A stretch of DNA of 64,000 nt from Castellaniella sp049673105. Lineage in GTDB: Bacteria; Pseudomonadota; Gammaproteobacteria; Burkholderiales; Burkholderiaceae_B. A program made the position numbers and the translations under genes. Positions 24,253 through 32,531 of the stretch are shown here, in pieces. The stretch lies in assembly GCF_049673105.1 (NCBI RefSeq), contig NZ_JBATXG010000026.1, positions 7,603-71,602 on the forward strand, given 5' to 3'. A model generated the notes under the pieces. The model was not told the DNA's origin and did no database searches. It was given only the letters and a program-made list of their open reading frames with translations. Position 1 is the stretch's first letter. Each line of letters opens with the position of its first letter.

Positions 24253-26676
24253 TTAATTGCGGACGGGCTTGCCGGTTTGCAGCAGCCCGGCAATACGTTC
24301 TTGTGTTTTGGGATTGGCCAGCAGGCCCAGGAAGGCCTGGCGTTCCAGCTTCAGCATCCAGGCCTCGTCCACCAGACTGCCGGGATCGACATCCCCGCCG
24401 CAAATGGCCGTCGCCACTTCCAAACCAATATGGAAGTCATAGTCGCTGATGTAGCCGCCCACGTGCATGTTCACCAGTTGCGCCCGCAGCGTGGCGATGG
24501 CGTCGCGCCCCGCCACCGGGAAGCGCGCGGCAACCGGCGGACGATAGCCCTGTTCCGCCAGATTGGCGGCTTCGCGCACGGCCACATACAGCAGCTCGTG
24601 GCGGTTCATGACGATAGGATCGGAATCGCGCAGATAGCCGATTTCGCGTGCCTCTAGCGCGGATTTCGATACCCGCGCCGTCGCCACGGCCAGGACGAAA
24701 TTCTTCACATAAGCCAGCAAGGGAGCGTCCGGGGCGGATTGCGCCTGGATTTCCGCTGCCCGGCGGGCGCTGTAGGTGATCCCGCCGGCGCCCGGCACCA
24801 GGCCGATACCGACTTCCACCAGACCGATATAGCTTTCCAGATGCGCGACACGGCGGGTGCAATGCACGGACAATTCGCAGCCGCCGCCCAGCGCCAGACC
24901 GGCCACCGCCGCCACGACCGGCACCTGCGCGTAACGCAGGCGCAGCACCATGTCCTGCATTTCCTTCTGGATGGGCTCGACGGCCTTGACGCCGCCCGTC
25001 ATGAAGGCCGGCAACATGGCCTTCAGGTCGGCGCCAGCCGAAAACGGATCTTCCAATTGGCCGATGACCAGGGCCTTGTAACCCTGCTCCGCCAGATCCA
25101 CGGCGTGCACCACACCGCGCACCACATCGGGGCTGAGGGTGTGCATCTTGGTCTTGAAGGATGTGATCAGCACATCCTGGGGGTGCGGCGCGGGCAACGT
25201 CCAGCACAGCACGGCGTCGTTTTCATACACGACCGCAGGCTGAATGGCCGGACCTTCGCCCACCAGGCGCGGGGCGCCGATCTGGCGCTGATAGACCGCC
25301 AGCGTGCTGCGCGGCACATAGGCATTCTGCGCGGGGCTGAAGGACCCTGCCGGCGTATGCACGGCCTGCGATTCCCACACCGGGCCGCTGGTGGCCCACG
25401 CCGGCAGCGGCGCCGACGACAGCGCCTTGCCGGCGGCGATGTCCTCGTTGATCCAGCCGGCCACGCGCTGCCAACCGGCGGCCTGCCAGATTTCAAAGGG
25501 TCCGAAGCTGTGGCCGAAGCCCCACTTCATGGCCTGATCCAGTTCGCGGGCGCTGTCGGCGATGTCGCCCAGATGCACGGCGCTGTAATGAAAGGTGTCG
25601 CGCAGGACCGCCCAGAGGAATTGGGCTTGCGGATGATCGGAATCATGCAGGGCCTGCAGGCGTGTGGCGGGGTCGCGTTCCTTCAGGATTTCCTTGACCT
25701 CGTCGTCGGCCTTTTCGCCCGACGGCACGTATTCGCCGGCCTTGGGGTCCAGACGCAGGATCTGCTTGCCTTCTTTTTTGAAGAAGCCGGCCTTGGTCTT
25801 CTGGCCCAGCGCGCCCTGTTCGATCAGACCGGCCAACACGGGCGGGATCGTGAAATGCGCATGGAAGGGATCGCCGGGCAGCTGGTCCTTCATGGTGTTG
25901 ATGACGTGCGCCAAGGTATCCAGGCCGACGACGTCCGCCGTGCGATAGGTACCCGATTTGGCGCGGCCCAGACGCACCCCCGTCAGATCATCGACCAGCT
26001 CGTAGGGCAGGTCGAACGCCTGGGTATGGTGAAACACGGACAGGATGCCGAACACCCCGATCCGGTTGCCGATGAAGTTGGGCGTGTCCTTGGCACGCAC
26101 CACGCCCTTGCCCAGCTGCGACACCAGGAAGGTTTCCAGATGGTCCAGCAGAGCCGGTTCGGTGGAGGCGATGGGGATCAGTTCCACCAGCGGCATGTAG
26201 CGCGGCGGATTGAAGAAGTGCACGCCGCAAAAGCGGTGGCGCAAGGTTTCCGGCAAGGCTTCGGACAGGGACGTGATCGACAAGCCGGACGTGTTGCTGG
26301 CGACGATGGCATGCGGGTTCAGCGCCGGCGCCAGCTTGTGGTACAGATCGCGCTTCCAGTCCAGGCGTTCGGCGATGGCTTCGATGACCACATCGCAATC
26401 CGCCAGCAAAGCCAGGTCTTCGTCGTAATTGGCCGGGGTGATCAGTTCGGCCAGTTTGTCCACGCCCAGGGGCGCAGGGTTCAATTTTTTGAGCTGGGCG
26501 ATGGCGCGGCCCACGATGGCGTTCTTGCCGCCCTGGCCGTCGTCCTTGGATAGATCGAACAGCACCACCGGCACGCCGGCATTGGCGCAATGGGCTGCAA
26601 TCTGCGCCCCCATGACCCCGGCGCCGCACACCGCCACACGGCGGATGAACAGGGGGGCTGACTGACTGGTTTGCAT
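24253..26676 (-). CDS. 3-hydroxyacyl-CoA dehydrogenase / enoyl-CoA hydratase fusion
   Basis: Bifunctional beta-oxidation enzyme, 807 residues. The N-terminal NAD-binding dehydrogenase starts VAVCGAGVMGAQIAAHCA, with SNTSGLSITSLS and the dehydrogenase signature around HFFNPPRYMPLVELIP. The dehydrogenase C-domain follows, with DTPNFIGNRIGVFG. The C-terminal third is an enoyl-CoA hydratase/isomerase fold (GQLEDPFSAGADLKAM, VAAVAGLALGGGCELSVHC). This dehydrogenase-first order differs from E. coli FadB (hydratase first) and matches the FadN-like fusions common in betaproteobacteria. The ATG follows GAGAGGACACC. A perfect palindrome overlaps its likely promoter. Confidence 0.92.
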   Translation of the reverse strand: MQTSQSAPLFIRRVAVCGAGVMGAQIAAHCANAGVPVVLFDLSKDDGQGGKNAIVGRAIAQLKKLNPAPLGVDKLAELITPANYDEDLALLADCDVVIEAIAERLDWKRDLYHKLAPALNPHAIVASNTSGLSITSLSEALPETLRHRFCGVHFFNPPRYMPLVELIPIASTEPALLDHLETFLVSQLGKGVVRAKDTPNFIGNRIGVFGILSVFHHTQAFDLPYELVDDLTGVRLGRAKSGTYRTADVVGLDTLAHVINTMKDQLPGDPFHAHFTIPPVLAGLIEQGALGQKTKAGFFKKEGKQILRLDPKAGEYVPSGEKADDEVKEILKERDPATRLQALHDSDHPQAQFLWAVLRDTFHYSAVHLGDIADSARELDQAMKWGFGHSFGPFEIWQAAGWQRVAGWINEDIAAGKALSSAPLPAWATSGPVWESQAVHTPAGSFSPAQNAYVPRSTLAVYQRQIGAPRLVGEGPAIQPAVVYENDAVLCWTLPAPHPQDVLITSFKTKMHTLSPDVVRGVVHAVDLAEQGYKALVIGQLEDPFSAGADLKAMLPAFMTGGVKAVEPIQKEMQDMVLRLRYAQVPVVAAVAGLALGGGCELSVHCTRRVAHLESYIGLVEVGIGLVPGAGGITYSARRAAEIQAQSAPDAPLLAYVKNFVLAVATARVSKSALEAREIGYLRDSDPIVMNRHELLYVAVREAANLAEQGYRPPVAARFPVAGRDAIATLRAQLVNMHVGGYISDYDFHIGLEVATAICGGDVDPGSLVDEAWMLKLERQAFLGLLANPKTQERIAGLLQTGKPVRN

Positions 26677-26799
26677 GATATGGTGTCCTCTCACAGTGAT
26701 GGAAGGTTCCGGATGGACGGCTCCTTGGCGTCTCAACCCCTGAAAGCGGGAAGCTCTATCCGAAAGCCGATTTCTGATTGTCGCTGATTTGAAATCAAA

Positions 26800-26819
26800 A
26801 TTCAAACGATCGTTTGAAT
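26800..26819. promoter_or_regulatory. Perfect 20-bp palindromic operator (PsrA/TetR type) at the beta-oxidation promoter
   Basis: ATTCAAACGATCGTTTGAAT is a perfect palindrome. Its core CAAAC-GATC-GTTTG fits the PsrA motif (C/G)AAAC-N2-4-GTTT(C/G). Its minus-strand end doubles as a -35 (TTGAAT) 17 bp from a -10-like GACAAT (complement at 26777-26782) leading to the dehydrogenase gene. A TetR-family repressor released by fatty acyl-CoA is the likely user; no such gene is in the window. Confidence 0.65.
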
Positions 26820-26907
26820 ACGGATCTGCGCCACGGCGGCTGCAAGCAAGACTTCTATAATAAGAGCTTGATGGATACGACAGCCAGACACGGCGCTCAA
26901 CACACAC

Positions 26908-27678
26908 ATGGCCCGCCTTCCTCGTCTGTATGCCCCCCGCATCCCGCAATTGGTGCATGCGCGGTTCGCCCATATGCTGGCCCCTGCCGATGCACCGACA
27001 CCCGCAGCGGCATTGGACAAAATCGCCGGCTGGCTGGCCGAAGAAGCCGCCCGCGGCGCCAAACCTCATCATCTTGCGGCCTTACGGCCCGCCCGACCAG
27101 GCTCTGCGCCATCCGGCCCCGACATGGCGACTCTCGCCATTCATGCCTGGATAGCGCTGCCCGACCAGATCACCCTGTTGGCCACGCCGGGCGACGCCCA
27201 GGCCCTGCCGCGCCTGATGCAGGCGCTGGGGCGGCGGATGGGGGCCGGGCTACTACGCACGCGCGTTTACACGGGCCGCTACCATAATGCGCTGCTGGAA
27301 CCAGGGCGCTGGGTCCTGCCCGCCATGCTCTGGGTGGAATCGCTGGCCGTCAGGACTCAGCAGGTCGCCGCTGCCACCCAGTGGCCCTGGTCCTCAGCCG
27401 CAGAACACGCGGGACACGCGCCCAGCGCCGCCTACCCTGCCGGCTGGCTGCTGGATCACCCCGACTACTGGCACGAAGGCGACACGCCATTCGCCCGCCA
27501 GGCGGCCTGGCGCAAGCGCCTGGCCGTCGGCCTGCCTGAATGGCAAAGCCGGCAGATCGAAGCCGCCCTGCACGGACAATGGGCGCTGGGGGAAAGGATT
27601 TTCCTGACGCATCTGGGACGCCTGGCGTCCCGGCGCGTCAGCCCGGCGCCGCGTGGGCGGCCCCGGAAAGTCTCCTAG
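26908..27678 (+). CDS. Degenerate REP-associated (Y1) transposase-like protein, probably catalytically dead
   Basis: The 256-residue product follows the layout of REP-associated tyrosine transposases: an N-terminal MARLPRLYAPRIPQLVHARF, then a core HAWIALPDQITLLATPGDAQ in place of the canonical HAYVLMPNHVHLLLTP, LPRLMQALGRRMGAGL, and a C-terminal WPWSSAAEHAG. The metal-binding HxH pair is replaced (QIT), and the segment that should carry the catalytic Tyr (Y-I-E-L-N-P-V) reads LWVESLAV, so both active-site elements are lost. The frame is nonetheless intact and uninterrupted. A TATAAT at 26856-26861 may be its -10. It overlaps the start of the DUF3597 remnant. It may be a domesticated DNA-binding protein; its function is unknown. 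Confidence 0.65.
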   Translation: MARLPRLYAPRIPQLVHARFAHMLAPADAPTPAAALDKIAGWLAEEAARGAKPHHLAALRPARPGSAPSGPDMATLAIHAWIALPDQITLLATPGDAQALPRLMQALGRRMGAGLLRTRVYTGRYHNALLEPGRWVLPAMLWVESLAVRTQQVAAATQWPWSSAAEHAGHAPSAAYPAGWLLDHPDYWHEGDTPFARQAAWRKRLAVGLPEWQSRQIEAALHGQWALGERIFLTHLGRLASRRVSPAPRGRPRKVS

Positions 27679-28024
27679 ACGTGTAGTCACGACTGCGATA
27701 TCCGGGCAACATCCAGCGCCGCCCAATCAGGCAATTTCCGTCGTGGACATAGTCGGCCAATTGGAACAAAAAGCCAACGCCAATGCCCAGAAGCTGAACT
27801 GGAAAACATCCATCGTCGACCTCATGAAGCTGCTCGACATGGACAGCAGCCTTAGCGCACGTAAAGAACTGGCAACCGAACTGGGCTGTCCCGCAGACAA
27901 GATGAGCGACTCCGCGCAAATGAACATGTGGCAGCACAAGACCGTGCTGGCCCGATTGGCGGAAAACGGCGGCAACGCGCTGGACGACATCCTGCGCATG
28001 GTGGGCAAAACAGATTCCCGTTAA
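27653..28024 (+). pseudogene. DUF3597-family protein, apparently truncated at the 5' end
   Basis: The open frame contains a good match to the C-terminal DUF3597 domain (NAQKLNWKTSIVDLMKLLDM, ARKELATELGCPADKMSDSAQMN, LAENGGNALDDIL). As I recall the family, members begin with a short MS-F-...-hydrophobic segment and a Pro/Ala-rich linker. Here the frame instead runs back into the end of the transposase-like gene, with only a GTG at 27653 inside that gene, or a GTG near 27742, as possible starts, neither with a ribosome-binding site. The family's function is unknown. It may be a remnant or a short translated form; no frameshift was found that would restore the N-terminus. Confidence 0.5.
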
Positions 28025-28077
28025 GCTCTGCGCTCGCAAGCACCGAGAGTAGCGAACCCGTTTCAAGCCACTCAAAC

Positions 28078-28110
28078 GTCCCATGCCTCCCGGACCAGAG
28101 GACATGGGAC
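28078..28110. terminator. Hairpin between convergent genes
   Basis: GTCCCATG / CATGGGAC inverted repeat (8-bp stem, 17-nt loop with an inner CTC/GAG pairing) between the DUF3597 remnant and the convergent siderophore receptor gene. No strong T-tract is present on either strand. Confidence 0.4.
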
Positions 28111-28134
28111 TTATCAATCCCCCGTACGGATCGA

Positions 28135-30438
28135 TCAGAACGAGCTGGTCACTTCCATGAAAAAGCTGCGGCCAGGCTGGTTGTAGGTGTAGGCGCCGGC
28201 GCCGTAAATGTAGTTGGCATTGTCCATGTTCACCCCGATAGCGTTCCCGCGGCGGAAGATGCGCTTGTCGAACACATTGTCCACACCCGCCGTCACCCGC
28301 AGGTGCTTGTTGACCTTGTACTGCGTGCTCAGGCCGAACACGGCATAAGGCGGAATCTTGTCCGTCGCGCTGCCGGTCAGAGGCTGGCCGTAGTAATCGT
28401 ATTTCGGCCCTTCCTGCTCACCATAGACCGTCGCTTTGGCGCGCAACGACCAGACTGACGTCACCGACCAGTCCAGTGCGCTGTTGATCGTGTATTCGGG
28501 GATGGTGGACAGGTGCTCGCCCGTCTCCTTGTTCTCCGATTCGATCATGTAGGTGAAATTCGTGGACCACAGCCAGTCCTGCGCGAAAGGCCAGGTCAGG
28601 TTGCCCTCGATGCCCTGCACGACGGCGCGGGGAATGTTTTCCCATTGGAAGACGTTCTGCTTGAGCTTGGTGCTCCCGACGAAAGAATCGATAGCGGTGC
28701 GTCCCGCCTCGATCTTGTCACGATAGTCATTGTGAAAATAGGTCAGGCTGGCGCCCAGCCCGTCCGGGCTGCGGAATTCGACGCCCAGTTCCTTGTTGAT
28801 GCTGGTTTCCGCCTTCAGATCCGGGTTCCCCAGCAGGAAGCAGCCTTCCGTGCCCCCCGGCGCATTGCCCCAGCAGCCATTGCCCGCGCTGTACAACAGA
28901 TATCCGGCATTGCTCTGGTACAGGTTAGGCGCCTTGTACGCCCGGGCGATTCCGGCCTTCACCGTCCACTGGTCGTTGACCATGTAGGACAGATTCAATG
29001 ATGGACTCCAGTTGCTGCCCTGGATGCTGTGATGGTCAAAGCGCAGGCCGGGCGTCACGGTCCAGCGGTCACCGACGTACAGATTGTCTTCGGCGAATAC
29101 GGAATAGATGTTGGCATGCACCTTGGGGTTGTACGCGAAGGGCACCTTGGGCATCTTTGCGCTCGGACTGTTGCGCGCGGCCAGATCCGATGCCTGGTCC
29201 TCCAGATCCTGGCGCACCCATTCCAGACCGAAGGTCCCCATCTGCTCGATGCCGCCCCAACTCAGGCGCCGGTTCAGTTCGGTATGGGCGGTCAGCGTGC
29301 GCAGATCAATGTCGCCGTAACCGCCGTCATTTACCTTGGGATTGGCGGGGTCGTTGAACGCGCCTTCGGTACCGCCGGCCAGACCTTCCAGCAGACGGGT
29401 ATTGCGGCTCTGTTCATACTGCAGATAGCTCAGCGTGTGCGTGTCCGCATTCCAATCGCCATTGTGAGTAATGGAGTAGGCCTGACGATAGACGCGATTC
29501 GTCTCGCCGCCCAGTTCACGCTTCACCATGTCATTGGTGTTGGTGTTCTGCGTATCGCCCACATAGATGTTGCCCTGACGCCCGTAGCCGGCCTCGAAGT
29601 CGATCTTGTGACCGGCGGCGGGCTTCCAGCTCAGCACGCCATTGACGTCACGACTCTTGAAGCCTTCTCGACCGGCGGGGAAGGTCCCCTTGTTGCTACC
29701 CCCGCGTAAGGAAGCATGGTCCTGGTTGATGTCGTACGCATCCCCCTGGAAATTCGCCATGCTGCCGCCCAGGCGGAAATCCAGGCTGTCGGAGATCGGG
29801 CCAGTCAGGCTGAAGGTCGTGCGACTGGTCGAGCCCTCGTCGCTGTGTTCGGGCAGGTTGCCATAGACGGACACAGACCCGCTCAACTTATCCGCAGGCG
29901 GCTTGGTGATGATGTTCACCACCCCGCCCGCTGCACCGTTGCCGTAGCGGGCGGCAGCCGGTCCGGGCAGGACTTCGATGCGCTCGATCTGTTCGGGCGG
30001 CACCCAGTTGGTGTCGCCGCGTGTGTCGCGTTCGCCGCGCCAGCCGAAACGCACCGACCCGCGCGAGGACACGGGTTTGCCGTCGATCAGGATCAGGGTG
30101 TTTTCCGGCCCCATGCCGCGGATGTCGATCTGGCGGTTGTTGCCGCGTTGGCCGCTGGATGAATTGCCGGTCAGGTTCACGCCCGGCATGGTGCGGATAA
30201 TTTCCGACACGTCGGTGGCCGGCGGGGATTTCTGGATGTCCTGGGCGGTGATGGTGGACGCGCCCAGTGTCTGTTTCAGTTCCTGTTCGGCCTTGACGAC
30301 GACGCGATCCAGCTGGGTCACGTCCTTGTCTGCCGGGCTCGTAGCGGACTGCGCTTGCGCGGCAGTGCTCAACAGTCCTAGCGAAAGACATAGCCCCAGC
30401 GTCGGCAGCGCCTGGGTGGAACGACTTGAAAACGGCAT
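28135..30438 (-). CDS. bfeA: TonB-dependent ferric siderophore receptor (FepA/BfeA type)
   Basis: Outer-membrane receptor for a ferric catecholate siderophore, 767 residues. The signal peptide ends TAAQA (about residue 29), the TonB-box-like region is LDRVVVKAEQ, and the plug domain spans about 55-185 (DVSEIIRTMPGVNLTGNS, RQIDIRGMGPENTLILIDG, PPEQIERIEVLPGPAAARYGNGAAGGVVNI, in pieces). The barrel ends in a terminal Phe (EVTSSF). The plug has the FepA/PfeA-like pattern GSVRFGWRGERDTRGDTNWVPPE. Two Fur-type boxes and a promoter lie in the 83-bp gap to the upstream esterase gene. Together with the esterase and divergent ABC genes it forms a complete siderophore-use locus. BfeA (Bordetella enterobactin receptor) is the best recalled relative; the exact siderophore is inferred. 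Confidence 0.85.
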   Translation of the reverse strand: MPFSSRSTQALPTLGLCLSLGLLSTAAQAQSATSPADKDVTQLDRVVVKAEQELKQTLGASTITAQDIQKSPPATDVSEIIRTMPGVNLTGNSSSGQRGNNRQIDIRGMGPENTLILIDGKPVSSRGSVRFGWRGERDTRGDTNWVPPEQIERIEVLPGPAAARYGNGAAGGVVNIITKPPADKLSGSVSVYGNLPEHSDEGSTSRTTFSLTGPISDSLDFRLGGSMANFQGDAYDINQDHASLRGGSNKGTFPAGREGFKSRDVNGVLSWKPAAGHKIDFEAGYGRQGNIYVGDTQNTNTNDMVKRELGGETNRVYRQAYSITHNGDWNADTHTLSYLQYEQSRNTRLLEGLAGGTEGAFNDPANPKVNDGGYGDIDLRTLTAHTELNRRLSWGGIEQMGTFGLEWVRQDLEDQASDLAARNSPSAKMPKVPFAYNPKVHANIYSVFAEDNLYVGDRWTVTPGLRFDHHSIQGSNWSPSLNLSYMVNDQWTVKAGIARAYKAPNLYQSNAGYLLYSAGNGCWGNAPGGTEGCFLLGNPDLKAETSINKELGVEFRSPDGLGASLTYFHNDYRDKIEAGRTAIDSFVGSTKLKQNVFQWENIPRAVVQGIEGNLTWPFAQDWLWSTNFTYMIESENKETGEHLSTIPEYTINSALDWSVTSVWSLRAKATVYGEQEGPKYDYYGQPLTGSATDKIPPYAVFGLSTQYKVNKHLRVTAGVDNVFDKRIFRRGNAIGVNMDNANYIYGAGAYTYNQPGRSFFMEVTSSF

Positions 30439-30454
30439 GAAACTTCCTTGCGAT

Positions 30455-30512
30455 GCGAATGAGGATTATCAAGATTCGTGAGAATATAAACGACAATAGT
30501 TCTCATTTGCAA
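30455..30512 (-). promoter_or_regulatory. Fur-regulated promoter of the siderophore receptor
   Basis: On the minus strand TTGCAA (-35, 30507-30512), 18 bp, TATATT (-10, 30483-30488). A Fur-type site GCGAATGAGGATTATCAAG (30455-30473) lies just downstream. A second AATGAGAACTATTG site (30494-30510) overlaps the -35. The receptor can therefore be expressed independently of the upstream esterase. Confidence 0.55.
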
Positions 30513-30521
30513 TCTAGTATT

Positions 30522-31403
30522 TCAAGGCATTGATGCTGATCCGCGATCTTCACTATCCAGCAGCCACCGCCACCCCGCCGCCAAGGCATCCTGCGGCGCA
30601 GTCCGGTGAATATGCCCCGATAGCACCACGTGGCGCAGCCGCAGATCGGGGCAGCCAGCCAGATCATCCGCCAGCGCCTGCACACCATCGACCATCGCGC
30701 GGCGTTGGCGCTTGAGCAACTGCCGCTCGCGCTCTTCCGCGCCCAGGCTTATTTCCGCCGGGCTGAGACCTTGCTCATATTCCCCTACCGTCAAGGACAA
30801 CCCCAGTCCCGGCAAGCCCTGCCGTTCCAGCCAGCCCAGACGTCGGCGCACCAGACGCCGGGCGTAGCCCTGCCCCCACCATACCGACGGGCTGGACAAC
30901 ACATAGCCCTCAAAGGCCTGCGGCCTGTGCAGCAGCACATAGAGTGCAAATAAGGCCCCCAGCGAGTGGCCCGCCAGTACCTGGCGGCGGGGGTCCAGGC
31001 GAAAATCGCCCGCGACCCGGGCGCGGACCTGGTCCAGCGCATGCAGCCAATTGGCTGCCCCTGCCTGTACGCCAGCCGGCAGCGGACCTGGCCCCTGGAA
31101 CCCGGCTGGCCCCATTGGCGCCTGCACATCCACCGTATCGTCGGCGACCAGTGGTTGCCGCCAATACCGGGGCGTGTAGTCCCAGACACGCTGCGCCGGC
31201 ACCTGTGGCGCCATTCCCACCAGGATGCCTGGCAAGCCATCCGCCCCGGCAACCCGGCGCATCGTGTCAAACTGGTTAAGATCCAGCACATAGGCCACCG
31301 GCCAGCCACCCGACGGCATCAAGCCGGGCGGCACGGCCAACCGCACGACGCAACGGCGATCACCGGGCAGGGGCATCTCGAACTCGGCGGAAACTGTCGT
31401 CAT
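30522..31403 (-). CDS. Alpha/beta-hydrolase, siderophore esterase (IroE/BfeB-like)
   Basis: Predicted esterase that hydrolyses a tri-ester siderophore, 293 residues. The nucleophile is in AGHSLGALFALYVLLH near residue 145, followed by SSPSVWWGQGYARR; the catalytic His is likely in VLSGHIHRTA. This arrangement is typical of the Fes/IroE/BfeB esterase-D group. No clear signal peptide is seen, so it should act in the cytoplasm on imported ferric siderophore. The start lies 54 bp from the divergent permease gene. It is upstream of the receptor on the same strand; in Bordetella, as I recall, the esterase follows the receptor. Confidence 0.8.
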   Translation of the reverse strand: MTTVSAEFEMPLPGDRRCVVRLAVPPGLMPSGGWPVAYVLDLNQFDTMRRVAGADGLPGILVGMAPQVPAQRVWDYTPRYWRQPLVADDTVDVQAPMGPAGFQGPGPLPAGVQAGAANWLHALDQVRARVAGDFRLDPRRQVLAGHSLGALFALYVLLHRPQAFEGYVLSSPSVWWGQGYARRLVRRRLGWLERQGLPGLGLSLTVGEYEQGLSPAEISLGAEERERQLLKRQRRAMVDGVQALADDLAGCPDLRLRHVVLSGHIHRTAPQDALAAGWRWLLDSEDRGSASMP

Positions 31404-31457
31404 GACGGAGCCATCATTGATCCTCTATACTGGCACGATTGTAAACGGTTCTCATTC
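31404..31457. promoter_or_regulatory. Divergent promoter region with possible Fur box
   Basis: The 54-bp gap between esterase and permease genes. TATACT (31426-31431) could be the -10 of the rightward transcript. The sequence GAATGAGAACCGTTTACAA (minus strand) before the permease ATG resembles the AATGAGAAC site at the receptor promoter and is a candidate Fur site. Confidence 0.4.
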
Positions 31458-32513
31458 ATGAAACCTCCTCAAACCGCCCTTCCCGCCACACTGGAAAACT
31501 ACCGGCAGCTCCTCCGGCGTCGCTGGCTGCTGGTCGCTTTGCTGGGGCTCGTCATCCTGGTTTCCATCCTGGCCGACTTCATGCTGGGGCCTTCCGGCCT
31601 GGGATGGGCGGAACTCAGCCACGCGCTGTTCCAGCCAGCCCAAGCGGATCCGACCACCCGCGTGATCGTCTGGGACATCCGTCTGCCCTATGCGCTGATG
31701 GCCGTGGCCGTAGGCCTGGCGCTGGGTCTGGCGGGCGGCGAAATGCAGACCATCCTGAACAACCCGCTGGCCAGCCCCTTCACCCTGGGAATCTCGTCAG
31801 CCGCCGCCTTCGGCGCCTCGCTCGCCATCGTGCTAGGCCTGTCGTTCCCCGGCGTGCCACAGTCCTGGATGGTGGCGGCCAATGCTTTTGTCTTCGCGCT
31901 GATATCCGCTCTGCTGCTGGATCTGGTCGCCCGCTGGGGGGCCATGAGCACATCCGGCCTGATCCTGTTTGGTATCGCTCTGGTGTTTTCTTTCAATGCC
32001 GCCGTCTCGCTGGTGCAGTTCGTCGCCAGCGCCGAAGCGCTGCAGGGTCTGGTGTTCTGGACCATGGGCAGTCTGGCCCGGTCATCATGGCCCAAACTGG
32101 GTATCCTGCTGCTGGTGATCGCCCTGTTGCTGCCGCTGTCGCTGCGCGATACCTGGAAACTGACCGCGCTGCGGCTGGGCGAGGACCGCGCCGCCAGTTT
32201 CGGCATCGACGTGCCGCGCCTGCGACTGATCTCGCTGCTGCGCATCAGCATTCTGGCGGCATTGGCGGTGTCCTTCGTCGGCACCATCGGTTTCGTCGGC
32301 CTGATCGCCCCTCACATCGCCCGACGCCTGTTCGGCGAGGATCACCGCTTCTACCTGCCGGGCAGCGCCCTGGTGGGCGGCACGATCCTGTCGCTGGCTT
32401 CGATTGCATCGAAGAACATCGTGCCGGGCATCATCGTACCGGTGGGGATCGTGACTTCGCTGGTCGGCGTCCCGTTTTTCCTGTCCGTCGTGCTGCGCCG
32501 ACAGGTGAAATGA
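31458..32513 (+). CDS. Iron-siderophore ABC transporter permease (FecCD family)
   Basis: Inner-membrane permease, 351 residues with about ten membrane spans. FecCD hallmarks are DIRLPYALMAVAVGLALGLAGGEMQTILNNPLASPFTLGIS (in pieces), GLIAPHIARRLFGEDHRF and the ending GVPFFLSVVLRR. The open frame runs far upstream, but the ATG after the promoter gap gives a normal N-terminus; no strong ribosome-binding site precedes it. Only one permease gene is present, so a homodimer is expected. It is 18 bp upstream of the ATPase gene. Confidence 0.92.
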   Translation: MKPPQTALPATLENYRQLLRRRWLLVALLGLVILVSILADFMLGPSGLGWAELSHALFQPAQADPTTRVIVWDIRLPYALMAVAVGLALGLAGGEMQTILNNPLASPFTLGISSAAAFGASLAIVLGLSFPGVPQSWMVAANAFVFALISALLLDLVARWGAMSTSGLILFGIALVFSFNAAVSLVQFVASAEALQGLVFWTMGSLARSSWPKLGILLLVIALLLPLSLRDTWKLTALRLGEDRAASFGIDVPRLRLISLLRISILAALAVSFVGTIGFVGLIAPHIARRLFGEDHRFYLPGSALVGGTILSLASIASKNIVPGIIVPVGIVTSLVGVPFFLSVVLRRQVK

Positions 32514-32531
32514 CATGAAAGCCCGCTGAAT

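Noticed and set aside
24739..26553. A 604-codon plus-strand open frame opposite the beta-oxidation fusion gene
   Set aside because: His/Gln/Arg-rich shadow of a clear enzyme on the other strand; no start signal.
26908..28024. An active insertion sequence or transposon
   Set aside because: No terminal inverted repeats or target duplication were seen, and the transposase relative lacks catalytic residues.
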